From assembly GCA_024760905.1 (NCBI GenBank), contig CM045735.1, forward strand, positions 30,166,249 through 30,230,248: DNA of 64,000 nucleotides, read 5' to 3'. This document shows, one piece after another, positions 1-10,640 of this stretch. Source of the stretch: Plotosus lineatus. Lineage: Eukaryota; Chordata; Actinopteri; Siluriformes; Plotosidae. The number at the start of each line of letters is the position of its first letter. Position 1 is the stretch's first letter. The position numbers and the translations under genes are program-made. The notes beneath the pieces are model-generated. The model did no database searches and had not been told where the DNA came from. It was given only the letters and a program-made list of their open reading frames with translations.

Positions 1-80
1 ACCCTCTGCCAAATCAAATGTGCGAATCAGATGATTCACTGTGGCGACTCCCGAGGAAAAGGGAAAAAGCCAAAAGGAAG

Positions 81-84
<4 letters not shown>
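1..84 (+). mobile_element. SINE type B, 3' tail only
   Basis: The window opens inside a SINE. CTGTGGCGACTCCCGAG and the trailing AAAAGGGAAAAAGCCAAAAG match the tail of the complete copies at 5430-5770, 38826-39178 and 52939-53311. The head lies before the window. Confidence 0.8.

Positions 85-124
<40 letters not shown>
85..124. repeat. (TA)n microsatellite
   Basis: About 40 bp of TA dinucleotides between a SINE tail and a Tigger-like element. Confidence 0.95.
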
Positions 125-128
<4 letters not shown>

Positions 129-130
<2 letters not shown>

Positions 131-470
131 GGGAGTCCTCGGTTTACACCAGTCCCGACTTACACCGTTTCGTGGTTACAAATGTGCCCCCATAAAAATA
201 TTAAAAATAATATTACGTGTCATTATGTATTTCGCGGTTACATAAACAAACGTGAACTAGTTTCTGGCGCGAGAGATGCAGCAAGCGTTGGCAACTTTTG
301 AGGATCAGGATCCCAACTTGGAAAGGTTCACTAGGGTTTCCAGAGGCATCATGGATTTGATGCAATGCTACAAGGAGATCTTGGATGAGAAGAGGTTGCT
401 CTCTGTCCAGTCTAACCTGGAGCAGTATTTTAAGAAGGGAGAGAGGCCTGCAACAGATCCTGTACCCTAG
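129..470 (+). mobile_element. Tigger/pogo-like element relic with transposase C-terminal fragment
   Basis: It starts with CAGGGAGTCCTCGGTTTAC, a terminal-repeat type seen on Tigger-like elements. 276-470 encodes 64 residues (MQQALATFEDQDPNLERFTR ... GERPATDPVP) resembling the tail of a Tigger-family transposase. The catalytic core and the second terminal repeat are missing; an L2 fragment follows directly. Confidence 0.55.
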
Positions 471-1040
471 AGACTGAACAAGCTGGTCAGGAGGGCCAGC
501 TCTGTCCTAGGCTGCCCACTGGACTCTGTGGAGGAGGATGGTAGCAAAGCTCACATCCATCATGGTCAACAGTTCTCACCCACTGCACCCGACTGTAGAG
601 AAGCTGAGTAGCTCCTTCACTGGACGACTGAGACATCCTCAGTGCAGGAAGGAGCGCTACCGCAGGTCGTTCATTCCCACCGCTATCAGACTGTACAACG
701 CCACTTTGTAACTGTCTGTGAAAATACCGGTTATGTGCAATAAAAACCCCGTGCACTTTAATCAACCACATCTACCCAACTGACTGTGAACCATATCAAC
801 CCATCTACTCTGCCCTCGGATACATATACAATTGAATATAGGCCAGTCTACAAAGTTGTTCCCTTCTTTTCTTTTATTTTTTAATAATTTATACTATTTA
901 TGTATCTATTTATTGATTTACTTATATAATATATATGTATGTGTGTATGTTTGTATTTGTATCTATTTTTGCACCCCCTACTGATGGTACCTCAAGAGCC
1001 TGTAACAGTGAATTTCTCCATTGTGAGATTAATAAAGCTG

Positions 1041-1071
<31 letters not shown>

Positions 1072-1075
1072 CCTC
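471..1075 (+). mobile_element. L2-type LINE, 3' end
   Basis: Matches the end of the longer L2 copy at 44350-44965. It encodes the C terminus (RLNKLVRRASSVLGCPLDSV, later RSFIPTAIRLYNATL, with frame breaks), then a 3' UTR with GCACCCCCTACTGATGGTAC and AATAAAGCTGTA and a terminal (TATCT)n tract at about 1040-1072. It is 5'-truncated. Confidence 0.8.
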
Positions 1076-1560
1076 AGCTGCATCTCCAGCATCTCCAGCT
1101 TCTCCAGCACAATAAGCCTGTCCCTGGGGCTTTCTCTAACTCTGCCTGCAGTTGGTTGTAGAAATCATCTTTGGCCTCGTTGTTGCTATCATTGGTTGGT
1201 GCATAACACTGGATGATGGTGATGTTGATGTGCCTGCCCTTCAGTATCACACTCATCATTCTGCTGCTAATGGGCTTCCATTCTAGTAGGCATCGTTCCA
1301 CACTTTTCTGGAGGATGATGGCAACTCCTTGATGATGCTGGTCATGTCTCCCGGAGTAGATGACTGTTTTTCCGGTGGTGGTTCTCATCCGCCCAGATCC
1401 GTTCCATCTGCTCTCACTCACTCCTAGGACATGAAGGTTGAATCTTCTCATCTCTAATGTTACCTGTGCCAGCTTGCCTGTCTCGTACATGGTCCTTACA
1501 TTCCAATGTCATAGCCTGATCTTGGTCTTAGTGGTGGTCATGTCCTCGGTAGCGCCCTTT
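1074..1560 (-). mobile_element. LINE endonuclease-domain fragment
   Basis: 138 residues of an APE-type endonuclease (minus), including LHVLGVSESRWNGSGRM, with the Glu of the catalytic motif, and INITIIQCYAPTNDSNNEAK. It resembles the endonuclease regions at 10900-11340 and 52000-52455, so it may belong to the same LINE clade. Both ends are truncated. Confidence 0.65.
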
Positions 1561-1731
1561 CGGCTTTGGCCGTCAAGTGTGCAATAAAAAAACCCATGCA
1601 ATAAACTACTTTAATCGACCACATCTACCCCCTGTGACTGTGAACCATATCAATCCATCTGCTCTGCCCTCAAGATACATGTATATTTGTATATAGCCAG
1701 TCTACAAAGTTTTTAGTGTACATTATTTTTA
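1561..1731 (+). mobile_element. L2 3' UTR, left part, split by an RTE insertion
   Basis: GTGCAATAAAAA, TGTGACTGTGAACCATATCA and GCCAGTCTACAAAG match the L2 3' UTR at 730-860. The rest of this copy resumes at 4797 after the RTE element, so the two parts are one interrupted repeat. Confidence 0.75.
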
Positions 1732-1752
1732 TACGATCTTCTTCTTTTCCTT

Positions 1753-3205
1753 TCAGCTGTTCTCTCCAGGGGTCGCCACAGCAAATAATCTGCCTCCATC
1801 TCTCCCTATCCTCTGCATCTTCTACTCTTACTCCAACGACCTTCATGTCCGCCTTCACCACATCCATAAATCTTCTCTTTGGTCTTCCTCTGGGCCTTCT
1901 GCCTGGTAGTTCTAACCTCAACATCCTACTACCAATATACTCACTATCCCTCCTCTGTACATGACCAAACCATCTCAATCTAGCCTCTCTGACTTTGTCT
2001 CCAAAACATCTAACATGTGCTGTCCCCCTGATGTACTCATTTCTGATCCTATCCATCCTCGTTACTCCCAAAGAGAACCTCAACATTTTCATCTCTGCTA
2101 CATCCAACTCTGACTCCTGTCTTTTCCCCAGGGCCACTGTCTCTAAACCATACAACATCGCTGGCCTCATCACCGTCTTGTACACTTTTCCCTTCATTCT
2201 TGCCGATACTCTCCTATCACACATCACACCGGACACTTTTCTCCATCCATTCCAACCTGCCTGCACACGCTTCTTCACCTCTTTTCCACACACTCCACTG
2301 CTCTGGATTGTTGGGCCTAAGTACTTAAAATCCTCCACCTTCTTTATCTCTGCCCCCTGTAACCTCACCGTTCCTCTTGGGTCCTTGTCGTTCACACACA
2401 TGTATTCTGTCTTACTGAGACTAACCTTCATTCCCCTCCTTTCCAGGGCATACCTCCACCTCTCTAGATTTTCCTCCACTTATTCTCTGCTCTCACTACA
2501 GATCACGATGTCATCTGCAAACATCATAGTCCATGGAGATTCTTGTCTAACCTCGTCTGTCAGCCTGTCCATCACTATAGCAAACAAGAAGAAGCTGAGA
2601 GCTGACCCTTGATGCAGTCCCACCTCCACCTTGAACTCTTCTGTCACACCGACAGCACACCTCACCACTGTCTTACATCTCTCATACATGTCCTGCACCA
2701 CTCTAACATACTTCTCTGCCACTCCAGACTTCCTCATACAATACCACAGTTCTTCTCTCGGCACCCTGTCATATGCTTTCTCCAGATCCACAAAAGCACA
2801 ATGCAGCTCCTTCTGACCTTCTCTGTACTTCTCTATTAACATCCTCAAAGCAAACAATGCATCTGTGGTGCACTTTCTTGGCATGAAACCAAACTGTTGT
2901 TCACAAATGCTGACCTCTGCCCTTAGTCTAGCTTCCACTATTCTTTCTCATAACTTCATTGAATGGCTCATCAACTTTATCCCTCTGTAATTGCCACAAC
3001 TCTGTACATCTCCCTTGTTCTTAAAAATGGGCACAAGCACACTTCTCGTCCATTCCTCCGGCATCTGCTCACTTTCTAAGACCTTGTTGAATATTCTTGT
3101 CAGAAAATCGACTGCTACCTCCCTTAGACACTTCCATACCTCAACTGGTATGTCATCAGGGCCAACTGCCTTTCCACTCTTCATCCTCTTCAATGCCCTC
3201 CTCAC
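1753..3205 (-). pseudogene. RTE reverse transcriptase region, broken
   Basis: Read on the minus strand: MRRALKRMKSGKAVGPDDIP and VLVPIFKNKGDVQSCGNYRG (RT motifs 1-2), CAFVDLEKAYDRVPREELWY (catalytic Asp), VGLHQGSALS, TMMFADDIVICS (the FADD box), then the C-terminal VREARLRWFGHVQRRDSEYI and LPGRRPRGRPKRRFMDVVK. Breaks near 2940 and 2479 separate three open pieces. There is no RNase H domain. Plus-strand frames here are shadows. Confidence 0.82.
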
Positions 3206-3287
3206 TTCTCCCTTACTAATCTTTGCGACTTCCTGGTCCTCAAGGTCACCCCTTCTACTCTTTTTTCTCTCTCATTTTCCTCATTCA

Positions 3288-4663
3288 TCAGCTTTCAAAG
3301 TACTCTTTCCATCTTCCCAGCACACTTCTGTCATCAGTCAATACATTTCCCTCTCTGTCCTTTATCACTCTAACTTGCTGCACATCTTTCCCATCTCTAT
3401 TTCTCTGCTGTGCTAACCTGTATAAATCATTTTCTCCCTCCTTACTGTCCAACCTATCATAATAGTCATCATACGCCCTCTGCTTGGCCTTTGACACCGC
3501 TACCTTCGCCTTACGCTGTGTCTCCCTGTACTCCTGTTTACTCTCTTCGGTCCTCTCTGTGTCCCACTTCTTCTTGGCTAACCTCTTCTTTTGTACACAC
3601 TCCTGCACTTCCTCATTCCGCCACCAAGTTTCCTTATCTACTTTCCTTCCAGAGGACACACCAAGTACTCTCCTACCGGTCTCCCTGATCACATTGGCTG
3701 TGGTTGTCCAGTCATCTGGAAGCACTTCCTGACTACCCAAAGCCTGTTTCAACTCCTCCTTGAAGACAACACGACACTCTTCCTTTTTCAGCTTCCACCA
3801 CTTTGTCTTCTGCTCTGCCTTTGCCTTTTTCACCTTTCTCACCATCAGCGTCATCCTGCACACCACCATCCTATGCTGTTTGGCAACACTCTCACCCACT
3901 ACTACTTTGCAGTCACTGACTTCCTTCAAATTACATCGCCAACACAAGATGTAGTCTACCTGTGTGCTCTTACCTCTGCTTTCATAAGTCACCCTATGCT
4001 CCTGTTTCTTCTTGAAGAAAGTATTCACCACAGCCATTTCCATCCTTTTTGCAAAATCGATCAACATCTGTCCTTCTGTGTGCCTGTCCTGGATACCAAA
4101 CCTGCCCATCACTTCCTTGTCCCCTCTGTTGCCTGCACCAACATGTCCATTGAAGTCTGCCCCAATGACCACTCTTTCACCTCTGGGGGTACTCTGCATC
4201 ACTTCATCTAACTCACTCCAGAATTTCTCCTTCTCTTCTAGCTCACATCCTGCCTGTGGGGCATAAGCACTAACAACATTGACCATCATGCCTTCAATTT
4301 CTAACTTGAGACTCATCACTCTGTCTGACACTCTTTTCACTTCTAGAACATTCCTGACAAACCCCTCCTTCAAGATGACTCCGACTCCATTTCTCTTCCC
4401 ATCCACACCGTGATAAAACAGCTTAAACCTTGCTCCTAAGCTTTTCCTTGCATAGTTCCAACATTCAAAGTCCCTACTCTCAGTCCTAGGCTCACGCATT
4501 TCCTCTTCTCTCTCTGCCTACGGACACGCCTCCCACCTCTCCTTCGACGTCTTCGACCAACAGTAGTCCAATTTCCATCAGCACCCTGTTGGTTGACAGC
4601 ACTGATGGCGGTCGTTGTTAACCCGGGCCTCGACCGATCCAGTATGAATTTTGTTTTGACCAT
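3288..4663 (-). pseudogene. RTE endonuclease region, broken
   Basis: The frame starting MVKTKFILDRSRPG (4663) carries a basic stretch GRRRRRRGGRRVRRQREKRK and the first endonuclease strand LRVGTLNVGTM, then runs out at about 4436. Coding continues in another frame as SLGARFKLFYHGVDGKRNGV, IGADFNGHVGAG and QHRMVVCRMTL to 3288. The segment between GTM and SLGARF, which in RTE proteins holds the QET-type catalytic Glu, is missing, so there is a deletion as well as a frameshift. The Asp/Asn (ADFNGH) and His (QHR) residues remain. After the endonuclease comes a Lys/Arg/Glu-rich linker. Not a host gene. Confidence 0.8.
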
Positions 4664-4796
4664 TTGTATTTTTAATGTGGCAGAAGTTTTACGCCGGATG
4701 CCCTTCCTGTCGCAACCCTCTGCATTTATCCGGGCTTGGGACCGGCATAAGGGGGAGAGACACAGGTTAGTGCCCCCCCCTGCCTCATTATTTTTA

Positions 4797-4799
4797 GAC

Positions 4800-4831
<32 letters not shown>

Positions 4832-4965
4832 CTGTTCTAATATAATGACTTAATGATTTTCCACCTTTCTCAGCTATTTTGCACCCCCTACTGATGGTAC
4901 TTCAAGAGCCTGTAACAGTAAATTTTTCCATTGTGAGATCAATAAAGCTGTATCTATCTATCAGC
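4797..4965 (+). mobile_element. L2 3' UTR, right part
   Basis: Resumes the L2 copy cut at 1731: TTTTGCACCCCCTACTGATG, AGAGCCTGTAACAGTAAA and AATAAAGCTGTATCTATC match 965-1065. A (TA)n tract at 4800-4824 lies at its start. Confidence 0.75.
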
Positions 4966-5262
4966 ATTCATACGAGTCACATTAGACTCGGAAGGTTCAT
5001 CCCACACTGAAGTTTGGTTTGTCTCTGTTGCTGAATCTGTAACATGCTTGTTTTTTACGGAAAAGAGTTGTTTGCCCTATATATCTTTGTATAAAAGCTC
5101 GGACAGCATGATAATTTTTTAATTGACTTGTCCGAGATCTGAAGCATTCAGGATGGACTACCACACAGTGTAAACAGATATGAACTTTGATCAGATGAAT
5201 CAGCATTCCAGGATTTTTTTTTTTTTTTCTGGAAGAGATAAACACTGTGTGTAACAAACCTG

Positions 5263-5429
<167 letters not shown>

Positions 5430-5432
<3 letters not shown>

Positions 5433-5770
5433 AGGCAGTGATGGTCTAGTGGTATAGGGCGCTGGATCGCTGATCTAAAAAGTTGGTGGTTCGAGTCCCA
5501 CTCTCCATAATGTTGTCAATGTTCTCCCAGTGTAGCTAACTGGGTTATCAAAGGTGGGCCATGTCTCTAACTGTCTATGGTGAGAGGCATGTAAAAGAAC
5601 CATTGCTGGGTTTCATAAAGAGTTGGCTGCAAAGCCGTCAGCGTGTTTCTGTCCCTTGCTAAGGGGTTGTGTCAGGAAGAGCATCCGACTTAAAAACCTA
5701 AGCCAAATCAAACGTGCGAATCATTTACTGTGGCGACCCCTGATAAAGGGAAAAAGCCGAAAGGAAATCA
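5430..5770 (+). mobile_element. tRNA-derived SINE, type B (RTE-like tail)
   Basis: The tRNA-like head carries an A box (TGGTCTAGTGGTA) and a B box (GGTTCGAGTCC). The shared body (TAACTGGGTTATCAAAGG, AAGAACCATTGCTG, AAAGCCGTCAGCGTGTTTCT) follows, then the type B half TTGTGTCAGGAAGAGCATCC and the terminus TGTGGCGACCCCTGATAAAG with GCCGAAAGGAA. A short (TA)n tract follows. Confidence 0.85.
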
Positions 5771-5937
5771 TATATATATATATATACAGTATATAGACAG
5801 ACAGGCAGACATTTTATTCAATAAAAGGCCATTAGCCCAAAATACAGACAAAATGAATCAATTAAAGCATGAACTATTGTTGTAGTCCAGTTGAATTTCT
5901 GATTTTCTTAACATGGATAAGAAATAAGCATAGGTTA

Positions 5938-6289
5938 TGAGGGGCAGTGGTGGTCTAGTGGTATAAGGTGCCGCATCGCTGATCCAAAGGTTGGGGGTTT
6001 GAGTCCCACTCTCTACAAGGTTGTCACTGTCCCCCCCAGTGCAGCTAACTGGGTTATCAAAGGCCAGCCATGTCTCTCACTGTCTATGGTGTGAGGCATG
6101 TAAAAGAACCATTGCTGACTTTCGACAAGAGTAGGCTGCAAAGCCGTCAGCGTGTTTCTGCCCTGCGATGGCCTGGCGAGCTGTCCAGGGTGTACTCTGC
6201 CCTCGCCCTGAGTTGGCTGGAATGGGCACCAGCCTCCCCACGACCCTAATTAGGATGAAGCGGTTACAGAAAATGAATGATGAACTGAA
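5938..6289 (+). mobile_element. tRNA-derived SINE, type A (L2-like tail)
   Basis: It has the same head and body as type B up to GTGTTTCTG, then switches to GCGATGGCCTGGCGAGCTGT, GGGTGTACTCTGCCCTCGCC and CCCTAATTAGGATGAAGCGG, ending AAAATGAATGA. It is flanked by CATAGGTTA at 5929-5937 and 6290-6298, consistent with a target duplication. Confidence 0.85.
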
Positions 6290-8340
6290 CATAGGTTACG
6301 GATTGCATTAACATCAGTTGATGACATAATATTAATAAAACTGTGTTGTGATAAGGGGTACTTCAAATATTTACTTAATAATGTATTTCTTATACCCGTG
6401 TAGCCTTTGCAATAAAGTATTACATGTATTTCATCTTCAATTTCATAGATATTGTTTTTCTCACATAAAGGACAAAATATTAAATTATAAGGAACATTTT
6501 TATATCTATCAGTCTCAGTGCAAAGTTTGAAAGTACCACATCGAAAATTTGCTAAATAGATTCTCAAATAAGGTGCTATATCTGAGTTAATGTATGTTTC
6601 AACATTTAGAAGGGACTTGAACAGTAAATAACGAGAGGACTTAGATATATTTTGTAATGATGAATGCCAATTTTGGAAGAGATTATCAGATAACCTCTGC
6701 ATAAAAACTGAAATAAAAATATCAACATCACCAATATCCTGTGATACCCAAGTGAAGCCAAACCCCAGTCTAAACAAAATATTTTTAATATACGATGCCC
6801 ATGTTGTGCGTCCAGACTCATCTAATGCCTTCAGCATTAAATAGAACTGGTGAGGTAATCTAGAACTTGGAAGTCTTAAAAGTCTACACCAAAATTTAAT
6901 GGCCCTTGTCATATAAGTAATTTGTAGGGGGGGGGACCTGCCACATTCACCTAAAACCATATTATTACAACAATTTTTGCCAACTTTCAAGAAATATTTA
7001 CAAGTTTTTATTTGTATTTGCTCAATAATTTTACAATAAGTGGTACCCCAAATTTCTGAACCATAACATAATATGGGTTTAACCATAGCATCGGATATTT
7101 TAAAAAGATCTACAAAACCCAAACCCCCTGCTCTCTTTTGATATCTATGGATAGCCATAAGAGCTTTATTAGCTTGAGAGGCTAGAGTAGTCTGAGCCTT
7201 AGTCCAAACTAGCCTAGGTGTGAACACAATTCCCAAATACCTATAATAAGAAACAACCTCTAGCCTCTGACCACACAATAAACATTTTTCATATTATCTC
7301 AGAGGACCACTATTCCTAAAAACCATAACCTTTGTCTTTGCAATATTCACTTTCATTCCAGTGAGTTGACAAAATTTTTCTAAACCATAAATTTTCTTCT
7401 GCAGCTGGAGAGCACTATCCAAGACTGATGACACATCATCCGCAAACATTAGAGCATACAAATTACTAACATCAGGAGAAGTATAAACCTCGACCACCAA
7501 ACTGTTCCACACACGCTACGAGTTGACTTATAAAAATTATGAACAATGCAGTGAAAATATGTGATCAATAGTAGAGTAGTTATCCCTAAAACCTGCCTGA
7601 GATTCATGAATAATATTCTTATTCTCACACCAAACCTTTAACCTGCTATTGAGAATAGAAGTAAAAATCTTACAAACTGAATCAATAAGAGATCTGCCTC
7701 TATAATTACTGGGATTACCTTTCACACCTGATTTATAAAAAGGACAAATAATGCTTTTCCCCCATAAAACTGGAAAAGTGCCTGCATAGAAAATCTTATT
7801 GAACAGCACTTTTAAATATTTGCTGACATAATTCTTTGAAGCCTTAATAAATTCAATTGCAATTCCATCCGGTCCTGGTGACTTATTATTGGAAAGTTTA
7901 TCAATGTGATACAAAAATTCATTTTCAGTAAAGTCACTATTCAGGGTTTCCAGCTCTTCATCCTGTTATATAGTCTCTGGGTTCATATTATGTATATATG
8001 TATTATCAAAATTTTCTCTAAGGAGGTGAGAAAAGTGAGCAAACCAGTCTTCACAACTAATATCTTTAGAGAAGTCACAAATTCGAATAGAGCCAGTTTG
8101 CTTTAGTGTTTTCCAGAATTCCTTTGGGTTATCTCTTGTAGACACTAGTTTTTCTTTCTGTGCAGTATAGTAGTCTCTTCGTTTAGAATTGAAGTTTGTT
8201 TTGAAAGATTTATGTAATGATTTATACACTGTTATATCTAAGCCATTATCTTTGTGATCCCGGAGTGCTTTATATTTTATATGCTTCAAGTGATCCAGTC
8301 CATGGTCCCACCATGGGGTCTGTGATTTTATGTACAGTGT
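6290..8340 (-). mobile_element. LINE relic, third family, AT-rich
   Basis: Minus-strand pieces run from 8340 down to 6290. They include a linker (FNSKRRDYYTAQKEKLVSTR), RT motifs (LSNNKSPGPDGIAIEFIKAS, SIICPFYKSGVKGNPSNYRG), the FADD box (LYALMFADDVSSVLDSALQL), and a C terminus with YLGIVFTPRLVWTKAQ, CYGSEIWG and a Cys/His segment CPLCEKNNIYEIEDEIH. The stretch between motif 3 and FADD is missing at about 7535. It is clearly non-LTR; the clade is not resolved. It differs from the RTE and L2 families in protein sequence and AT content. Confidence 0.75.
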
Positions 8341-8343
8341 ATG

Positions 8344-8345
<2 letters not shown>

Positions 8346-8396
<51 letters not shown>
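8346..8396. repeat. (TA)n microsatellite
   Basis: About 50 bp of TA repeats between the LINE relic and a Tigger-like MITE. Confidence 0.95.
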
Positions 8397-8398
<2 letters not shown>

Positions 8399-8685
8399 GG
8401 TAGGCCCTCGATATTCGTGGGCGTTCGGTTCCCATGGATTCCCTCCCACGAATGACGATAATCCACGAGTTCTGTACCCAGAAGTAAAACCCAATGTATC
8501 ATATTACATGCGCGAATGAGCTAAACTAAGCTTCTGAAAGACTTTCTAGAGACAGTCTTACTCATTAATACAGTATTAATGTCGTAAAATGTAGTAATGA
8601 TTAAGAAAACCTTTTTAATTTTGTAGTGATATTTATTAATAAAATATATAAACATTATACAGCATACTTTATCTATTTTATAATG
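8397..8685 (+). mobile_element. Tigger-like MITE, first copy
   Basis: It starts TAGGCCCTCGATATTCGTGG, a Tigger-type terminal repeat. Its inner part (AAGCTTCTGAAAGACTTTCT; TTTTGTAGTGATATTTATTA) matches, in opposite orientation, the sequence at 15299-15497. No transposase is seen. The second end is not recognised here. Confidence 0.6.
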
Positions 8686-8686
8686 T

Positions 8687-8985
8687 GGGGCCGGTGGCAT
8701 AGTGGTTAGGGTGCTGCGCTCATTATCAGGAGATTGTGAGTTCAAATCCCACTGAGACCCTCACTGTGCTAAGACCCCTGGGCAAGGTCTCAACCACAAG
8801 TGTGCCTCTGTTCACCCATCAGTATAAATGGGTACCAGTAAAAATATACTGGGAAGGTAACCTGCGATGGACTAGTGTCCCATACAGGGGAAGTTGAACT
8901 CATGGTCGCTTCATGCTATGGAAACCGGGGATCAGCACCGGCCTGATGAGGCTCAGGTGTAAAAGCCCAACAGACTTTACTTACA
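8687..8985 (+). mobile_element. tRNA-derived SINE, type C
   Basis: Head with A box (TGGCATAGTGGTTAGG) and B box (GAGTTCAAATCCC), body CTAAGACCCCTGGGCAAGGT, AGTATAAATGGGTACCAGTA, GCTATGGAAACCGGGGATCA, ending CCCAACAGACTTTA. It shares its whole length with 48455-48769 and 62738-63052. No clear target duplication here. Confidence 0.85.
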
Positions 8986-8989
8986 TGTA

Positions 8990-9021
<32 letters not shown>
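8990..9021. repeat. (TA)n microsatellite
   Basis: About 32 bp of TA repeats between the SINE and a pogo-type terminus. Confidence 0.93.
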
Positions 9022-9023
<2 letters not shown>

Positions 9024-9027
<4 letters not shown>

Positions 9028-9240
9028 GCCCCCGACTTACGAAACCCACTGGGTCGTTGGAGTTGTCTTGAGGGTTTGCATTTTGTATTCTGACAAAAGT
9101 TTTACGCCGGATGCCCTTCCTGTTGCATCCCTCTGCATTTATCCGGGCTTGGGACCGGCATGAGGGCGGGCACTTGTTTGTGCCCCCCATCACGGCTGCA
9201 TTTACGGCATTCACGGCATACATTAACCTAAGTTGACTCA
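9024..9240. mobile_element. Pogo-type terminus joined to an RTE leader fragment
   Basis: CAGCCCCCGACTTACGAAAC at 9026 looks like a Tigger/pogo terminal repeat. From about 9070, TTTTACGCCGGATGCCCTTC and CATTTATCCGGGCTTGGGAC match the RTE 5' leader at 4690-4745 in the same orientation, so an RTE leader piece lies without its coding part. Confidence 0.5.
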
Positions 9241-9558
9241 TGGAGCTTGTGAGAAGAAGCGCGGCTTATCCGGACATCTGATCTTTCAAGTGTGCAAGCT
9301 CCATTTGTCACCTGCAACAAACGCCTCACATTCAAAGGGGAAGGACTTAAGAAGCGTGTTTTAATTGAGGTGAGCGTGCAGTTTGTGTTTATTGGGAGTA
9401 AATGTGATTATTTAATTCAAGTATGAACTGCATTCAGTCCGGGCACCTCAGCCACGTCCCTCAGTCGGAGCGGAAAAAGCAGACACACGCACACAAACAT
9501 TCTAAACATTAACTTAGGCACTGTACTGGAATAATAATTGAAAAAGACTTTAATACTA

Positions 9559-9906
9559 ACTGGGGCAGTGGTGGTCTAGTGGTATAAGGCGCCGGATCGC
9601 TGATCCAAAAAGGTTGGGGTTCGAGTCCCACTCTCCACAAGGTTGTCACTGTCCCCCCCAGTGCAGCTAACTGGGTTATCAAAGACCGGCCATGTCTCTC
9701 ACTGTCTATGGTGTGAGGCATGTAAAAGAACCATTGCTGACTTTCGACAAGAGTAGGCTGCAAAGCCGTCAGCGTGTTTCCGCCCTGCGATGGCCTGGCA
9801 AGCTGTCCAGGGTGTACTCTGCCCTCGCCCTGAGTTGGCTGGGATGGGCACCAGCCTCCCCGCGACCCTAATTAGGATGAAGCGGTTACAGAAAATGAAC
9901 TGATGA
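9559..9906 (+). mobile_element. tRNA-derived SINE, type A
   Basis: A full copy from GGGGCAGTGGTGGTCTAGTG to the tail CCCTAATTAGGATGAAGCGG. It is flanked by a perfect 12 bp direct repeat, ACTTTAATACTA, at 9547-9558 and 9907-9918, so insertion was by retrotransposition. Confidence 0.9.
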
Positions 9907-9918
9907 ACTTTAATACTA

Positions 9919-10640
9919 CAGCTTTATAACAGTTCAGATGATTATTCCTCTTCAGGCTCTTCAGAGGAATCTGTCGTTTCTTCAGGAGAAAGTCTTATTT
10001 CTTCAGACGAGACATCCAATGTCATTACCTTTTCTATCGCTTAGCCAGAGAAGACGCACAGCATTTGAATGGCATCATAGAGCTTAATTGGTAATTCAAA
10101 CACTAAAAAAAGGCTCATTGACAACTTGTGTGCGAATGAGGAAAAAGGGGCGTTACATCATCTCAACCAATCAGGAGGACAGCCATTGGCTGAAATTGAA
10201 TGATTTCCCATCAGGAAATTAAAGATTATTCAAAATTCACACACACTACTGCACTACATTTACATTCAACTATGCTACCCAACATGCTCTGTTCTCTTGC
10301 TTGACTTGAGTGTTCTCTGATTGGTTGTGAATCCAGCAAGCTGATTGGTCGAGATTATATTTCCCAGTATCCAACATACCTTTCCTCCCCCATGAAACAA
10401 TGACTTTTATTGAGCTCAGGGTAAGCACTGAGGTGCGGGTGTTCACCGTAGTGGTGAGGGATAAACAAAAAACAAAATTACTGGGAGAGTATCAACAGAG
10501 AAACTGGTCGAGCATGGAGCGCACTGATGGCTGAGTGAATTCAGGTGCGTTCTCTGGATTTCACCTGCGGGTAACAGCCACGCCCCTCACCAGCACATGC
10601 AGTGTATTGGGGCAGAGAGAAAGAGAGTTAGAGAAAGAGT
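9919..10640. other. Unique or unrecognised sequence
   Basis: No convincing gene. Short open frames lack family signs. CCAAT-like ATTGG motifs occur at several points (near 10165 and 10325) without a gene start. A low-complexity GAGA segment lies near 10615-10645. Confidence 0.4.

Larger units (their letters stand above)
1732..4785 (-). mobile_element. RTE-clade LINE, near full length, with target-site duplication
   Basis: A 3054 bp element read on the minus strand, flanked by the 11 bp direct repeat CATTATTTTTA at 1721-1731 and 4786-4796. It contains a GC-rich 5' leader (about 4664-4785), an APE-type endonuclease, a reverse transcriptase and a short 3' end, CTGTGGCGACCCCTGG ... AAAGGAAAAGAAGAAG. 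Length, domain order and absence of an RNase H fit the RTE clade. It is inserted in opposite orientation into an L2 3' UTR. Frameshifts and an endonuclease deletion show it is now inactive. Confidence 0.88.

Noticed and set aside
1716..2839. Plus-strand open frames over the RTE LINE (for example 1995-2612)
   Set aside because: They are antisense shadows of the minus-strand reverse transcriptase; the same pattern recurs at 27080-27514 and at 40059-40679 over other RTE copies.
9575..9640. tRNA-gene-like sequence with A and B boxes
   Set aside because: It is the head of a SINE repeated many times in the window; no complete cloverleaf or independent tRNA gene is evident.
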